Source of the DNA: Dysgonomonas sp. PF1-14
GTDB taxonomy: Bacteria > Bacteroidota > Bacteroidia > Bacteroidales > Dysgonomonadaceae
DNA: 64,000 bases
Reading direction: 5' to 3'
Assembly (NCBI RefSeq): GCF_029892965.1
Contig: NZ_JARXWN010000002.1
Coordinates: forward strand, 310,001 to 374,000
Below the pieces are notes generated by a model. It did no database searches and was not told the DNA's origin. It worked only from the letters and a program-made list of their open reading frames with translations. Both the position numbers and the translations under genes were made by a program. This document shows, piece after piece, positions 1 through 7,967 of the stretch. The number at the start of each line of letters is the position of its first letter. The first letter of the stretch is position 1.

Positions 1-203
1 AAAAAGGCGTGAAACGAAAACGTGTTTGAGCTTAGCTTCAAATGAATATTCTACAAACTTCTGAGCGAGTTTTTTCGTTTAGACTTTAAGCCCTTCTACG
101 GGTCGTCCTATGAAGCGGGGCGCTAAAGACTTTTTGATTCCTTTTGGGGCTTTGGGCAAAAGGAATGCAAGCAATCTGTGATTGCGCGCAGTAGAAAATA
201 AAA
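1..203 (+). repeat. Dispersed repeat, copy 1 (cut by window edge)
   Basis: This stretch matches the reverse complement of 57741..57938 over about 200 bp with roughly ten scattered substitutions. Both copies contain the blocks CTTCTACGGGTCGTCC and TGCAAGCAATCTGTGATTG. The other copy continues for about 260 bp in the direction that lies before base 1 here, so this copy is probably truncated by the window. I see no convincing reading frame in it. It is most likely a non-coding interspersed repeat. Confidence 0.8.
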
Positions 204-277
204 GAACCTATTATCTATCTGCCTCCATCCGTAGAAATGTTTAATGGTTCCTTAACCAAAATGACACAGAAATGTCT

Positions 278-285
278 TATCTTTG
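278..285 (+). promoter_or_regulatory. -7 box of mgsA promoter
   Basis: TATCTTTG fits the Bacteroidota -7 consensus TAnnTTTG and lies 75 bp before the mgsA start codon. No clear TTTG -33 box sits 19-21 bp upstream. The rest of the 204..360 spacer shows nothing else I can name. Confidence 0.5.
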
Positions 286-360
286 GGATAATTAAGATCA
301 CAATCTATAAAGGGTATCCTGTTAGAAATTACCATACTTAAAACAGAAAATAATTCAGAT

Positions 361-840
361 ATGAACAGAAGATTAACAATAGCGCTGGTAGCGCACGATC
401 ACCGCAAAGCGGACATGGTAGAATGGTGTTTTTATAACTCTGACTTTTTGGCAAAACATCACTTGGTTTGTACCGGAACAACAGGAACACTTGTAAAAGA
501 GGCATTTGAAGAAAAGGGAATCAATGCGGACATCACCCGTATGAACTCGGGGCCGATGGGTGGAGATGCCGAGATTGCTGCTATGGTGGTACGTCACGAG
601 GTGGATCTGGCTATTTTCCTGATCGACGACCTGAACCCTCAGCCACACGAAGCCGACATTATGATGTTGCTGCGCCAATGCCGCGTGCACAATGTACCTA
701 TTGCCTGCAACCGTTACAGTGCCGACCTGATGCTTACAAGCCCGCTGTGGGACAACGATGATTATGTTCCGACAAAACCGCGATACGAAGCATTCGACAG
801 GGCTAATTTCGATGCAAGTTTCAAAAGGTTGAAAGATTAA
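361..840 (+). CDS. mgsA: Methylglyoxal synthase
   Basis: Cytosolic lyase that converts dihydroxyacetone phosphate to methylglyoxal and phosphate, the entry to the methylglyoxal bypass of glycolysis. The 159-residue protein shows the family landmarks in order: ALVAHD near residues 8-13, the phosphate-binding GTTGT at 39-43, SGPMGGD ending in the catalytic-type Asp69, and NPQPHEAD with His96 and Asp99. It is close to the usual length of about 150 residues. The gene stands alone behind its own promoter; the next gene is 245 bp away and unrelated. The family call is safe because the active-site residues are intact. Confidence 0.95.
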   Translation: MNRRLTIALVAHDHRKADMVEWCFYNSDFLAKHHLVCTGTTGTLVKEAFEEKGINADITRMNSGPMGGDAEIAAMVVRHEVDLAIFLIDDLNPQPHEADIMMLLRQCRVHNVPIACNRYSADLMLTSPLWDNDDYVPTKPRYEAFDRANFDASFKRLKD

Positions 841-1085
841 GATTTTATTGGAACTTTATCTATAAGAATATAACAGTCAGCATTTAGCGACAAAAAGGTA
901 ACGAGAATTAAAAACAATGCGAATCCGTTACTTTCGTTACATTTTAGTTAAAATCGGGGTGTTGTATTATTGGGTGACAATGGATAAAAAGTAATAAGAA
1001 TGAAAACAGCGCAGATTGACTCCGCTTCGCTCTGTCGAACGTTGTTTCGTTACATTCGTTACTTTTTAGTTAAAAAGCGATTATT
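841..1085 (+). repeat. Degenerate intergenic repeat with TTTTAGTTAAAA boxes
   Basis: The spacer holds two copies of TTTTAGTTAAAA (942..953 and 1064..1075), each preceded by a similar stretch rich in GTTAC. Its beginning (GGAACTTTATCTATAA followed by AACAGTCA) resembles the beginning of the spacer at 50047..50269, which also ends in a TTTTAGTTAAAA box just before a start codon. The second box here ends 10 bp before the next start codon at 1086. It looks like a dispersed intergenic repeat of unknown function. Confidence 0.5.
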
Positions 1086-1424
1086 ATGAATGATTGGAAA
1101 GACCGTCTGAATGTGGTGTATTCCACCAATCCGGACTATAAATATGAGACAGAAAAAGAAGATGAGCAGGATACACAGCCTAAAGACAAGCAGCTACTGC
1201 GCATCTCTCTCGATAAACGTAACCGGAAAGGAAAAGCCGTTACCCTGATCACCGGATTTGTAGGAACAACCGATGACCTTGAAGCTCTCGGCAAAATGCT
1301 GAAAGTGAAATGTGGCGTCGGTGGTTCAGCGAAAGACGGAGAGATAATCATACAGGGTGATTTCAGAAACAAGATACTGGAACTTCTCCAGAAAGAAGGG
1401 TATGTCAAATCACGCACTATTTGA
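1086..1424 (+). CDS. SUI1/eIF1-like translation factor (YciH family)
   Basis: Small basic protein of 112 residues with a SUI1 fold in its C-terminal two thirds (about 38-108). The landmarks RKGKAVTLITGF and CGVGGSAKDGEIIIQGD are typical of bacterial YciH and archaeal/eukaryal eIF1, which act at the small ribosomal subunit and affect start-site fidelity. The N-terminal 35 residues are charged and probably flexible. Its end overlaps the start of the downstream helicase gene by 23 bp, so the two are probably co-transcribed and translationally coupled. The exact role of bacterial YciH is less settled than that of eIF1. Confidence 0.9.
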   Translation: MNDWKDRLNVVYSTNPDYKYETEKEDEQDTQPKDKQLLRISLDKRNRKGKAVTLITGFVGTTDDLEALGKMLKVKCGVGGSAKDGEIIIQGDFRNKILELLQKEGYVKSRTI

Positions 1425-4400
1425 CGATGAAATAAACTTGCAGGTTTACAAGGCATCGGCAGGCTCGGGAAAGACTCATCGCCTGACCGCCGAATATCTG
1501 CGCCTGCTTTTTTCTGCTCCAAATGCATACAGGCATATTCTGGCTGTAACATTTACCAACAAGGCTACGGACGAAATGAAAACCCGTATTGTAGCCGAAC
1601 TGGCACGATTGGCTAAAGGTGAAGATTCCCCATACACAAAACTTCTGGCAGAAGAATACGGCTACAACGACGAGCAGGTAAAGAAAGAAGCTCGCGACAC
1701 GCTTGTCCGCGTACTACATGACTATTCTGCATTCTCGGTCAGTACCATCGACAAGTTCTTTCAGCAAACCATGCGTGCCTTCACCCGCGAAATTGGGTTG
1801 GGCGGAGGATATAATGTAGAACTGGATACCGATAAGGTATTGGGCGAAGCAATAGACTCCATGCTTTACGATCTGGAACGCAGCGATAACAAGCTGCTGC
1901 TCGACTGGCTGATACGCTTCTCGGAAGAAAAAGTAGAAAACGGGGAAACATGGAACATACGCAATGACATACAGTCGCTATCATCCGAAATATTCAAAGA
2001 GAGCTACAAGGCATACAGCAATCAGGTACAGGCAAACATTGCAGATAAACAACTGATGACCGACTACAAAGATATGCTCTTTGCCATCATTCAGACTTTT
2101 GAAACCAGATCGCAACAGATAGGCGAAAAAGCACTGAATATAATGACCCGTTTCGGGCTGAAACCCGATGACTTCAAAGGGGGATCGCGTTCGGCATTTT
2201 TTAGCTTCCTCAAATGGGCTAACAAAGCTATAGAGGAGCCTACAAATACATTCCGCACACTGCCCGATGATGTGACAAACTGGTACACAGCCAAAACCGC
2301 AGCAGATGTAAAGGACAGGATAGAGAGTGCTTTTACAGAACTGAATGTATGTGTATCCGACATTATCACTCACTATGATGATTCGCGCATTTACCAGACA
2401 GCGTATGAAATAAATCGCTATTTCTTCACGCTCGGCATACTAGGCGATGTGGACAGGAAAATACGTGAGAATGCAGCAGAAAACAATATGATGCTGATAT
2501 CGGACACTACCGAATTGCTGAACCGCATCATAGAAGGAAATGAATCGCCCTTTATCTACGAAAAGGTGGGACTGCGGGTCAACAATTACATGATAGACGA
2601 ATTTCAGGATACATCGGGGATGCAATGGCAAAACTTCCTGCCACTTGTGCGCGACAGTTTGGCAGGAGGGAACAAAAATTTCATTGTAGGCGATGTGAAA
2701 CAAAGTATCTATCGCTGGCGAAACTCGGACTGGAAGCTACTGGACGAACAACTGGATATAGATTTCAGACAAGAAGGTATAAACCACGAAACACTGGACA
2801 CCAACTGGCGAAGTTCCCGCAATGTAATCGGATTCAATAATGCTATCTTTTCCATTGGTTCGCATCTCTTGCAAGATACATACAACAAACCATTATCCGA
2901 TACGGAAGATAAACGCCTGCAACCGTTCTTTTCGCGTATAACGAAAGCATACGGTGAACTTTATCAGCAGATACCCGATAAGCATAAGGATAACGAAGGG
3001 CGTGTAAAGATAGAGTTTATAGATACGGACGAACATGTATGGCAAGACTATGTACTGGAACAGCTACCCTTGCAAATAGAAGAATTACAGGACAGAGGGT
3101 ATAACTTGCAGGATATAGCCATACTGGTACGCACCAAGCGTGAAGGTGCAGATGTTGCAAACTGTCTGTTGGAATACAAAAGCAATCATCCCGATTCTAA
3201 GTACCGCTATGATATCATATCGGATGAAGCCTTGTTTGTAGGTAATTCTAAAAGTATAAAACTGATTATTGCATTACTGAAATACCTGCACAATCCGTTG
3301 GATGCCTCGCTGAAAACACTGGCCGTATTCGAATACTTCAAATACAATAACCAGCTAAGTGCAGAAGATGCTTTACAGAAATATTTTTCGGGGAACGAGG
3401 AACTTCCTGAAAATATAGCAAAAGAGCTCGACCGCATACGCGAACTGCCTCTGTATGAAATGACGGAAGAGATATTTGAACTGTTCCGCAACGCGATGGA
3501 AGATAATGAACAGGTATATATTCAGTCATTTCTGGATATGGTACTCGATTTCACTATCCGTAGTTCGTCCGATCTGGATGCTTTCCTGAAGTGGTGGAAC
3601 GAAACAGGGGTAAACAAAACAATCTTCACACCCGATGGACAGGATGCTATACGCATTATGACAATACATAAGTCGAAAGGGCTGGGTTTCAATGTCGTTC
3701 TTATTCCTTTCTGCAACTGGGAAATAGACCACAGGCTGACTACCATACTGTGGTGCCACCCCAAGACAGAGCCGTTCGACCGTTTGCACCTTGTTCCTGT
3801 AAAATATTCGCAGAAACTGAAAAATACAATATTTGACTATGAGTATTTCGATGAACGGCTGCATGCCTTTATCGACAATGTAAATATATTGTACGTTGCT
3901 TTCACGCGTGCTAAGAACGAACTGATCGCTTTCGCTCCTCGTCCGAAGCGTGAAGAAATAAACAATATTGCATCGCTGCTCTGGGTCGGAGCTAATACTT
4001 CATCCGGCATATTGGCTGGCAAGCAAACTCATATCGACTTGCCGGAATATCTGAATGTAGAATCGGGCATATTCGAAATCGGGGAAAGCTATATTCCAAA
4101 GCTAAAGAAAGAAGCATCTCCTCTGGAAGAAATAAAGATAGACAGCCTGTCGAGTGTATCGTATGACGATCGCATTGGCTTATTGCTGAAGAATAAATAT
4201 TACTTCACCGATTCGGGAAAAAGAGATTACGGAACACTGATGCACGAAATTGTCAGTAAGGTGGAAACCCTTGACGACATAGAAAAGGCTCTGGACGAAT
4301 ATTATATATCGGGTGATATAACTGCCGCCCAAAAGGCAGAAATAGGCGGGCTATTGGAAGACTACCTATCCGATCCTGTGGTTGCCTCTTGGTACAGTGG

Positions 4401-4641
4401 TGAATATAAGGTACTGAACGAAGTGCAAATACTGCAGCCGAAAGGATCGTTTAGCCGTCCCGACAGGGTGATGATAAACAAGGAAGAGGTAATAGTGATC
4501 GACTACAAGTTCGGAGAGAAGGAAGATAAGAGGTATATCCGTCAGATAAAATACTATGCAGACCAAATTCGCAAGATGGGCTATAAAGATGTAAAAGGGT
4601 ATATCTGTTACATCACATTGGGGAAAGTTATTGAGATATAA
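1402..4641 (+). CDS. addA: AddA-like UvrD-family helicase with C-terminal nuclease domain
   Basis: Superfamily 1 helicase-nuclease of the AddA/RecB type, expected to process double-strand DNA ends for recombination. The Walker A ASAGSGKT is at residues 18-25, motif Ia TFTNKA near 50, the Walker B DEFQDTS near 398, GDVKQSIYRWR near 429, TIHKSKG near 753 and YVAFTRA near 830. The C-terminus has a PD-(D/E)XK-type nuclease with GTLMHE near 943 and RPDRVMI...VIDYK near 1020-1034. I start it at 1402 (1079 residues), because that Met follows an AGAAAGAAGGG ribosome-binding site and sits just before the conserved N-terminus; an in-frame ATG at 1357 would add 15 unconserved residues. The AddB partner is not visible in this window. 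Confidence 0.88.
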   Translation: MSNHALFDDEINLQVYKASAGSGKTHRLTAEYLRLLFSAPNAYRHILAVTFTNKATDEMKTRIVAELARLAKGEDSPYTKLLAEEYGYNDEQVKKEARDTLVRVLHDYSAFSVSTIDKFFQQTMRAFTREIGLGGGYNVELDTDKVLGEAIDSMLYDLERSDNKLLLDWLIRFSEEKVENGETWNIRNDIQSLSSEIFKESYKAYSNQVQANIADKQLMTDYKDMLFAIIQTFETRSQQIGEKALNIMTRFGLKPDDFKGGSRSAFFSFLKWANKAIEEPTNTFRTLPDDVTNWYTAKTAADVKDRIESAFTELNVCVSDIITHYDDSRIYQTAYEINRYFFTLGILGDVDRKIRENAAENNMMLISDTTELLNRIIEGNESPFIYEKVGLRVNNYMIDEFQDTSGMQWQNFLPLVRDSLAGGNKNFIVGDVKQSIYRWRNSDWKLLDEQLDIDFRQEGINHETLDTNWRSSRNVIGFNNAIFSIGSHLLQDTYNKPLSDTEDKRLQPFFSRITKAYGELYQQIPDKHKDNEGRVKIEFIDTDEHVWQDYVLEQLPLQIEELQDRGYNLQDIAILVRTKREGADVANCLLEYKSNHPDSKYRYDIISDEALFVGNSKSIKLIIALLKYLHNPLDASLKTLAVFEYFKYNNQLSAEDALQKYFSGNEELPENIAKELDRIRELPLYEMTEEIFELFRNAMEDNEQVYIQSFLDMVLDFTIRSSSDLDAFLKWWNETGVNKTIFTPDGQDAIRIMTIHKSKGLGFNVVLIPFCNWEIDHRLTTILWCHPKTEPFDRLHLVPVKYSQKLKNTIFDYEYFDERLHAFIDNVNILYVAFTRAKNELIAFAPRPKREEINNIASLLWVGANTSSGILAGKQTHIDLPEYLNVESGIFEIGESYIPKLKKEASPLEEIKIDSLSSVSYDDRIGLLLKNKYYFTDSGKRDYGTLMHEIVSKVETLDDIEKALDEYYISGDITAAQKAEIGGLLEDYLSDPVVASWYSGEYKVLNEVQILQPKGSFSRPDRVMINKEEVIVIDYKFGEKEDKRYIRQIKYYADQIRKMGYKDVKGYICYITLGKVIEI

Positions 4642-4815
4642 CCCCAGGGAATGTATAGCTGATACCTACCCGAAGTCTGCATCCGGACTGAGTATTAACG
4701 GAATTTCAGCCAATTTTGACATTTTTAATATACTGATAGTAAACTATTTTACTAAATGTAGCGTTAATATTATGTGTTTTTCATAGTATTAGATTTAAGG
4801 TTAAAAATGAAGATT

Positions 4816-4846
4816 GGTTGTCGGGATGACAACCATTTCTTTTTTA
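4816..4846 (+). terminator. Rho-independent terminator after addA
   Basis: GGTTGTC and GACAACC form a perfect 7-bp stem around a 5-base loop, followed by ATTTCTTTTTT. It lies 175 bp after the addA stop and upstream of the yigZ promoter. It therefore argues that an in-frame extension of yigZ back to 4774 is not translated. Confidence 0.75.
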
Positions 4847-4873
4847 TAAGGATTTATATTTTTGCAAAACTGC

Positions 4874-4881
4874 TATCTTTG
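4874..4881 (+). promoter_or_regulatory. -7 box of yigZ promoter (possible leaderless transcript)
   Basis: TATCTTTG matches TAnnTTTG exactly and ends 6 bp before the ATG at 4888. Transcription in these bacteria usually begins several bases downstream of this box, so the mRNA may start at or almost at the start codon. Confidence 0.6.
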
Positions 4882-4887
4882 TGTTAT

Positions 4888-5487
4888 ATGGAGGATATTT
4901 TCAGAACGATAACAGATGCATCTAAAGCTATCTATACGGAAAAGCGGAGTAAATTTATCGCTTATGCCATTCCTGTGAATACAGTTGAAGAGGCAAAGGT
5001 AGAAATAGACAAACTACGTAAGGAATATTACGATGCACGACATGTGTGTTGGGCTTATATGCTAGGTGCAGACAGGGAGGATTTCAGATCTAATGACGAC
5101 GGAGAACCTTCCGGTACAGCCGGGAAACCAATACTGGGACAGATAAACTCTAATGAACTGACAAATATACTGATCGCTGTCATCCGTTATTTTGGCGGCA
5201 TAAAGCTAGGTACGAGCGGGCTTATTGTCGCATATCGCGAAGCCGCTGCCGAAGCCATTCGGGAAGCCAGTATTGTAGAAAGGACGGTAGATTGTCGTAT
5301 CTCGTTTGCTTTCGAATATCCGTTTATGAACGATGTAATGAAGATTGTCAAAGACCTTGAACCGGCAATTATCACTCAGAGCTACGATATGGATTGCCTG
5401 ATGACGCTGGAAATAAGAAAGGCACGCTTCGAAGAGTTGGTAAGCAGATTGGAGAAGGTGGAAAGTCTCAGATTAATAGACGGTTAA
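4888..5487 (+). CDS. yigZ: YigZ/IMPACT family protein (UPF0029)
   Basis: A 199-residue protein with the N-terminal UPF0029 domain, including KRSKFIAYA, DARHVCWAY and the signature YFGGIKLGTSGLIVAYREA near residues 95-115, plus a short C-terminal ferredoxin-like region. The family is related to eukaryal IMPACT and may regulate translation or bind nucleic acid; its bacterial role is poorly defined. A longer frame opens at 4774, but the sequence before 4888 is unconserved and contains a terminator and the promoter box, so I choose the Met at 4888. It stands alone between a terminator on each side. Confidence 0.88.
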   Translation: MEDIFRTITDASKAIYTEKRSKFIAYAIPVNTVEEAKVEIDKLRKEYYDARHVCWAYMLGADREDFRSNDDGEPSGTAGKPILGQINSNELTNILIAVIRYFGGIKLGTSGLIVAYREAAAEAIREASIVERTVDCRISFAFEYPFMNDVMKIVKDLEPAIITQSYDMDCLMTLEIRKARFEELVSRLEKVESLRLIDG

Positions 5488-5492
5488 ATAAA

Positions 5493-5520
5493 AGAGCGAC
5501 TGTTGTCTAACAATCGCTCG
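5493..5520. terminator. Hairpin between convergent yigZ and gdhA
   Basis: GAGCGA and TCGCTC form the stem around an AT-rich loop that can pair further (TGTT with AACA). It lies 7 bp after the yigZ stop and 20 bp after the gdhA stop on the other strand, so it could serve both genes. T-runs are weak on both sides. Confidence 0.55.
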
Positions 5521-5538
5521 ATATATTATAACTACTGA

Positions 5539-6873
5539 TTATATTATCCCCTGTGCCATCACAGCTTTTGCAACCTTCATAAATCCGGCAATATTCGCTC
5601 CTTTCACGTAGTTTACATAACCATCGGCTTCAGTACCGTATCTCACACAGTTTTCGTGTATATTCTGCATTATCCATTTCAGCTTCTCGTCTACTTGCTC
5701 TGACGACCAGCTCAGACGTTCTGAGTTCTGAGTCATTTCCAGACCCGATACCGATACACCTCCCGCATTGGCAGCTTTGCCCGGAGCATATAGTACCTTA
5801 GCTTTCTGGAATATCTCTATAGCTTCCGGTGTGGATGGCATATTTGCACCTTCCGAAACGGCAAATATGCCATTATCAACAATCTTTTGTGCATCTTCTC
5901 CGCTGATTTCATTCTGGGTAGCCGAAGGAAGAGCAATGTCTCCTTTTTCACCCCAAGGGCGTGCACTCGGAACATACTTGCAACCGTAAGTCTCTGCATA
6001 TTCGCTGATGCGGCCTCTGTACAGCTCTTTCAGTTCTTTTACATATTCTAGTTTCTCAGTGGTAATGCCTTCCGGATCGTAGATGTATCCGCTAGAGTCA
6101 GACAATGATACAGGTATAGCACCCAGTTCGATAAGTTTTTCGCAAGTGTATTGTGCTACGTTACCTGAACCCGATACGAGACATTTTTTACCTTTGATGT
6201 CTATATTCTTTGTTTTCAGCATTTCCAGCAGGAAGTACACATTTCCGTAACCTGTAGCTTCGGGGCGTATCAGGGAGCCGCCGAATGTAAGACCTTTACC
6301 TGTGAATGTACCTGTAAATTCGCGGGCTAGTTTTTTATACATGCCAAACATATATCCAACTTCGCGACCACCTACGCCTATGTCTCCGGCAGGAACGTCT
6401 GTGTCGGGGCCGATGTGACGCCACAACTCAGTAATGAAAGCCTGACAAAAACGCATGATCTCAGCTGTAGATTTTCCTTTAGGATTGAAATCAGAACCTC
6501 CTTTACCACCACCCATAGGCAGGGTAGTAAGCGAGTTCTTAAAAGTCTGCTCAAAAGCAAGGAACTTGAGGATAGAAGGATTTACCGAAGCATGGAAACG
6601 CATTCCGCCTTTGTAAGGGCCTATTGCATTACAGTGCTGTACACGGTATCCCATGTTGGTATGTGTGTTCCCTTTATCGTCGACCCATGTCACGCGAAAA
6701 GAAAAGATGCGGTCGGGAATACAGAGTCTTTCTATTAAGTTAGCTTTCTCAAATTCAGGATGTTGATTGTAAACTTCTTCGATTGATTCCAGTACTTCGT
6801 GTACTGCCTGATGGTATTCAGGTTCGTTAGGGAATCTGCGCTTTAAATCAGCTAAAACTTGTTCTGTTTTCAT
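5539..6873 (-). CDS. gdhA: NADP-specific glutamate dehydrogenase
   Basis: Hexameric-type enzyme of 444 residues that aminates 2-oxoglutarate to glutamate, the main ammonium-assimilating step in many Bacteroidales. It shows GPYKGGMRFH, the catalytic-lysine region MGGGKGGSDFNPKGKS, PAGDIGVGGREVGYM and the Rossmann-domain VSGSGNVAQY. A longer frame begins at 6915, but the conserved start MKTEQVLADLK is at 6873, and the -7 box at 6905..6912 lies inside the longer version. The gene is monocistronic and convergent with yigZ. Confidence 0.96.
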   Translation of the reverse strand: MKTEQVLADLKRRFPNEPEYHQAVHEVLESIEEVYNQHPEFEKANLIERLCIPDRIFSFRVTWVDDKGNTHTNMGYRVQHCNAIGPYKGGMRFHASVNPSILKFLAFEQTFKNSLTTLPMGGGKGGSDFNPKGKSTAEIMRFCQAFITELWRHIGPDTDVPAGDIGVGGREVGYMFGMYKKLAREFTGTFTGKGLTFGGSLIRPEATGYGNVYFLLEMLKTKNIDIKGKKCLVSGSGNVAQYTCEKLIELGAIPVSLSDSSGYIYDPEGITTEKLEYVKELKELYRGRISEYAETYGCKYVPSARPWGEKGDIALPSATQNEISGEDAQKIVDNGIFAVSEGANMPSTPEAIEIFQKAKVLYAPGKAANAGGVSVSGLEMTQNSERLSWSSEQVDEKLKWIMQNIHENCVRYGTEADGYVNYVKGANIAGFMKVAKAVMAQGII

Positions 6874-6904
6874 TATTAAGTTGACTTTTGATTTATGGAT
6901 GATG

Positions 6905-6912
6905 CAAAAATA
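6905..6912 (-). promoter_or_regulatory. -7 box of gdhA promoter
   Basis: On the minus strand the sequence is TATTTTTG, a match to TAnnTTTG, 31 bp before the gdhA start codon. No good -33 box is seen. Confidence 0.5.
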
Positions 6913-7023
6913 CAAAAAAAATATCTATTTGTTAAATAAGTTGATAAAAAATTGACATTTTTTTCTTTTTATGAGTAAAGAGATATGAAAAGGACTTTTT
7001 GCACTCTTGCGGATCCATAATAT

Positions 7024-7214
7024 CTTAGAGCCTGTTTAAATTTTACCAAAACATTTTGTTATCGTTCTTTTTTCGTTCATTTTCAGTCTCTTTTTGTCCG
7101 ATTTTCCCCTTTCTTCAGCTTGAATAGCCCGCTATTCGCGCTTCAGATAAGAAAAAAATCATTCCAAAAATAGTGCTGAAAACCTAAACGAATAAAATTT
7201 AAACAGACTCTAAG
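7024..7214. mobile_element. MITE-like element with 22-bp terminal inverted repeats
   Basis: The ends CTTAGAGCCTGTTTAAATTT (from 7024) and the reverse complement of 7193..7214 agree over 22 bp with one mismatch. Further inside, TTCGTT...TTTCAG on the left faces CTGAAA...AACGAA on the right, and the centre holds a perfect GAATAGC-CC-GCTATTC hairpin (7122..7137), so the whole 191-bp unit can fold on itself. It has no reading frame. A relic of the same terminus occurs at 43691..43717. No clear target-site duplication is visible. Confidence 0.6.
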
Positions 7215-7302
7215 TTTGTCTTCTTTCTCACTACAAATGCGTCATTCGAATATTAATATGAATTAATTTCATCATAATAAGGTATAATCGTTTTTTTACG
7301 TT

Positions 7303-7575
7303 TCACATCAGATAGTTCCGGTAGAAAAAAGGACTAGAAGTATATTCAAAAGGAATTACCTCATTTCCTGAAAAGTCTATTGCCCCGTATAAATCATTCA
7401 CATTCCTTACGGGATATGTCTTTCCACATTCCGACGGGAAAATATAATGGTATTTGCCAAATGGAATAACCTCCTCCCCTTTAGAGTTGATCACACCATA
7501 GAAAATATCCTGTGAGTATGCCGAGAGGGTGAATAGAAAGGCGAATAATATGGCTGTTGCTTTTTTTATAGACAT
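7303..7575 (-). CDS. Short secreted WG-repeat protein
   Basis: The 90-residue product begins with a signal peptide (MSIKKATAILFAFLFTLSAYSQ, cleavage likely after the Ala or Gln near residue 21). It then has two WG-type repeats, FYGVINSKGEEVIPF and LYGAIDFSGNEVIPFEY. WG-repeat proteins usually carry many such units, so this looks like a short or truncated member. The MITE-like element lies 88 bp beyond its 3' end. I start it at 7575 rather than at 7668, because the signal peptide begins there. Function unknown; probably periplasmic or surface-located. Confidence 0.6.
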   Translation of the reverse strand: MSIKKATAILFAFLFTLSAYSQDIFYGVINSKGEEVIPFGKYHYIFPSECGKTYPVRNVNDLYGAIDFSGNEVIPFEYTSSPFFYRNYLM

Positions 7576-7967
7576 ATGTAGTGTCTCTAAATGATTACAA
7601 TACAATTTACAAATAAAGTAATTATCTCGGAAAAGAAAAATTATGAAAAAAGGTAACAAAGGTAACACTTCTGTCAGTCAACAGTGATCAGTCAACAGTG
7701 ATCAAAAACTTGACAATTATCAATTACAGGAGCGAAGTGTGTGTAAAGGTCACAACTTTTTCAAATAATTTTTCTTTGCGCCTTCGCGTCTTTACGTGAG
7801 AAATATTTTAACTAAAACCCGACAAAATCCACATTTTTCTCTATTTCTTCAAAGATCACTTTTATTGTTAACCGTTGACTGATCGCCGTTAACTGAATAT
7901 ACCTTATAGATAAAACAACTCCCACCACATAACAAAAATGAGAAGACAACGCCTTCTCATTCTTCAA
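7576..7967. repeat. Gene-free spacer with short repeats
   Basis: This 392-bp spacer holds two tandem copies of the 14-mer CAGTCAACAGTGAT (7675..7702). An inverted relative follows at 7867..7895 (GTTAACCGTTGACTGATC...GTTAACTG). Between them is an AT-rich stretch with TTTTAACTAAAA-like sequence. These resemble the degenerate repeats seen at 841..1085 and 50047..50269. I see no gene here. Confidence 0.5.
7932..7962 (-). terminator. Terminator of asnB
   Basis: On the minus strand AATGAGAAG and CTTCTCATT form a stem followed by TTTTGTT, just past the asnB stop at 7968. Confidence 0.75.

Noticed and set aside
1357-1401. Extended start of the AddA-like helicase
   Set aside because: The extra residues are unconserved; a good ribosome-binding site and the conserved N-terminus support the start at 1402.
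4774-4887. Extended start of yigZ
   Set aside because: This stretch contains a terminator hairpin and the -7 box, so it is not expected to be translated.
7675-7702. Tandem 14-mers considered as a CRISPR or variable-number repeat
   Set aside because: There are only two direct units with no spacers and no cas genes; they fit the degenerate intergenic repeats seen elsewhere in the window.
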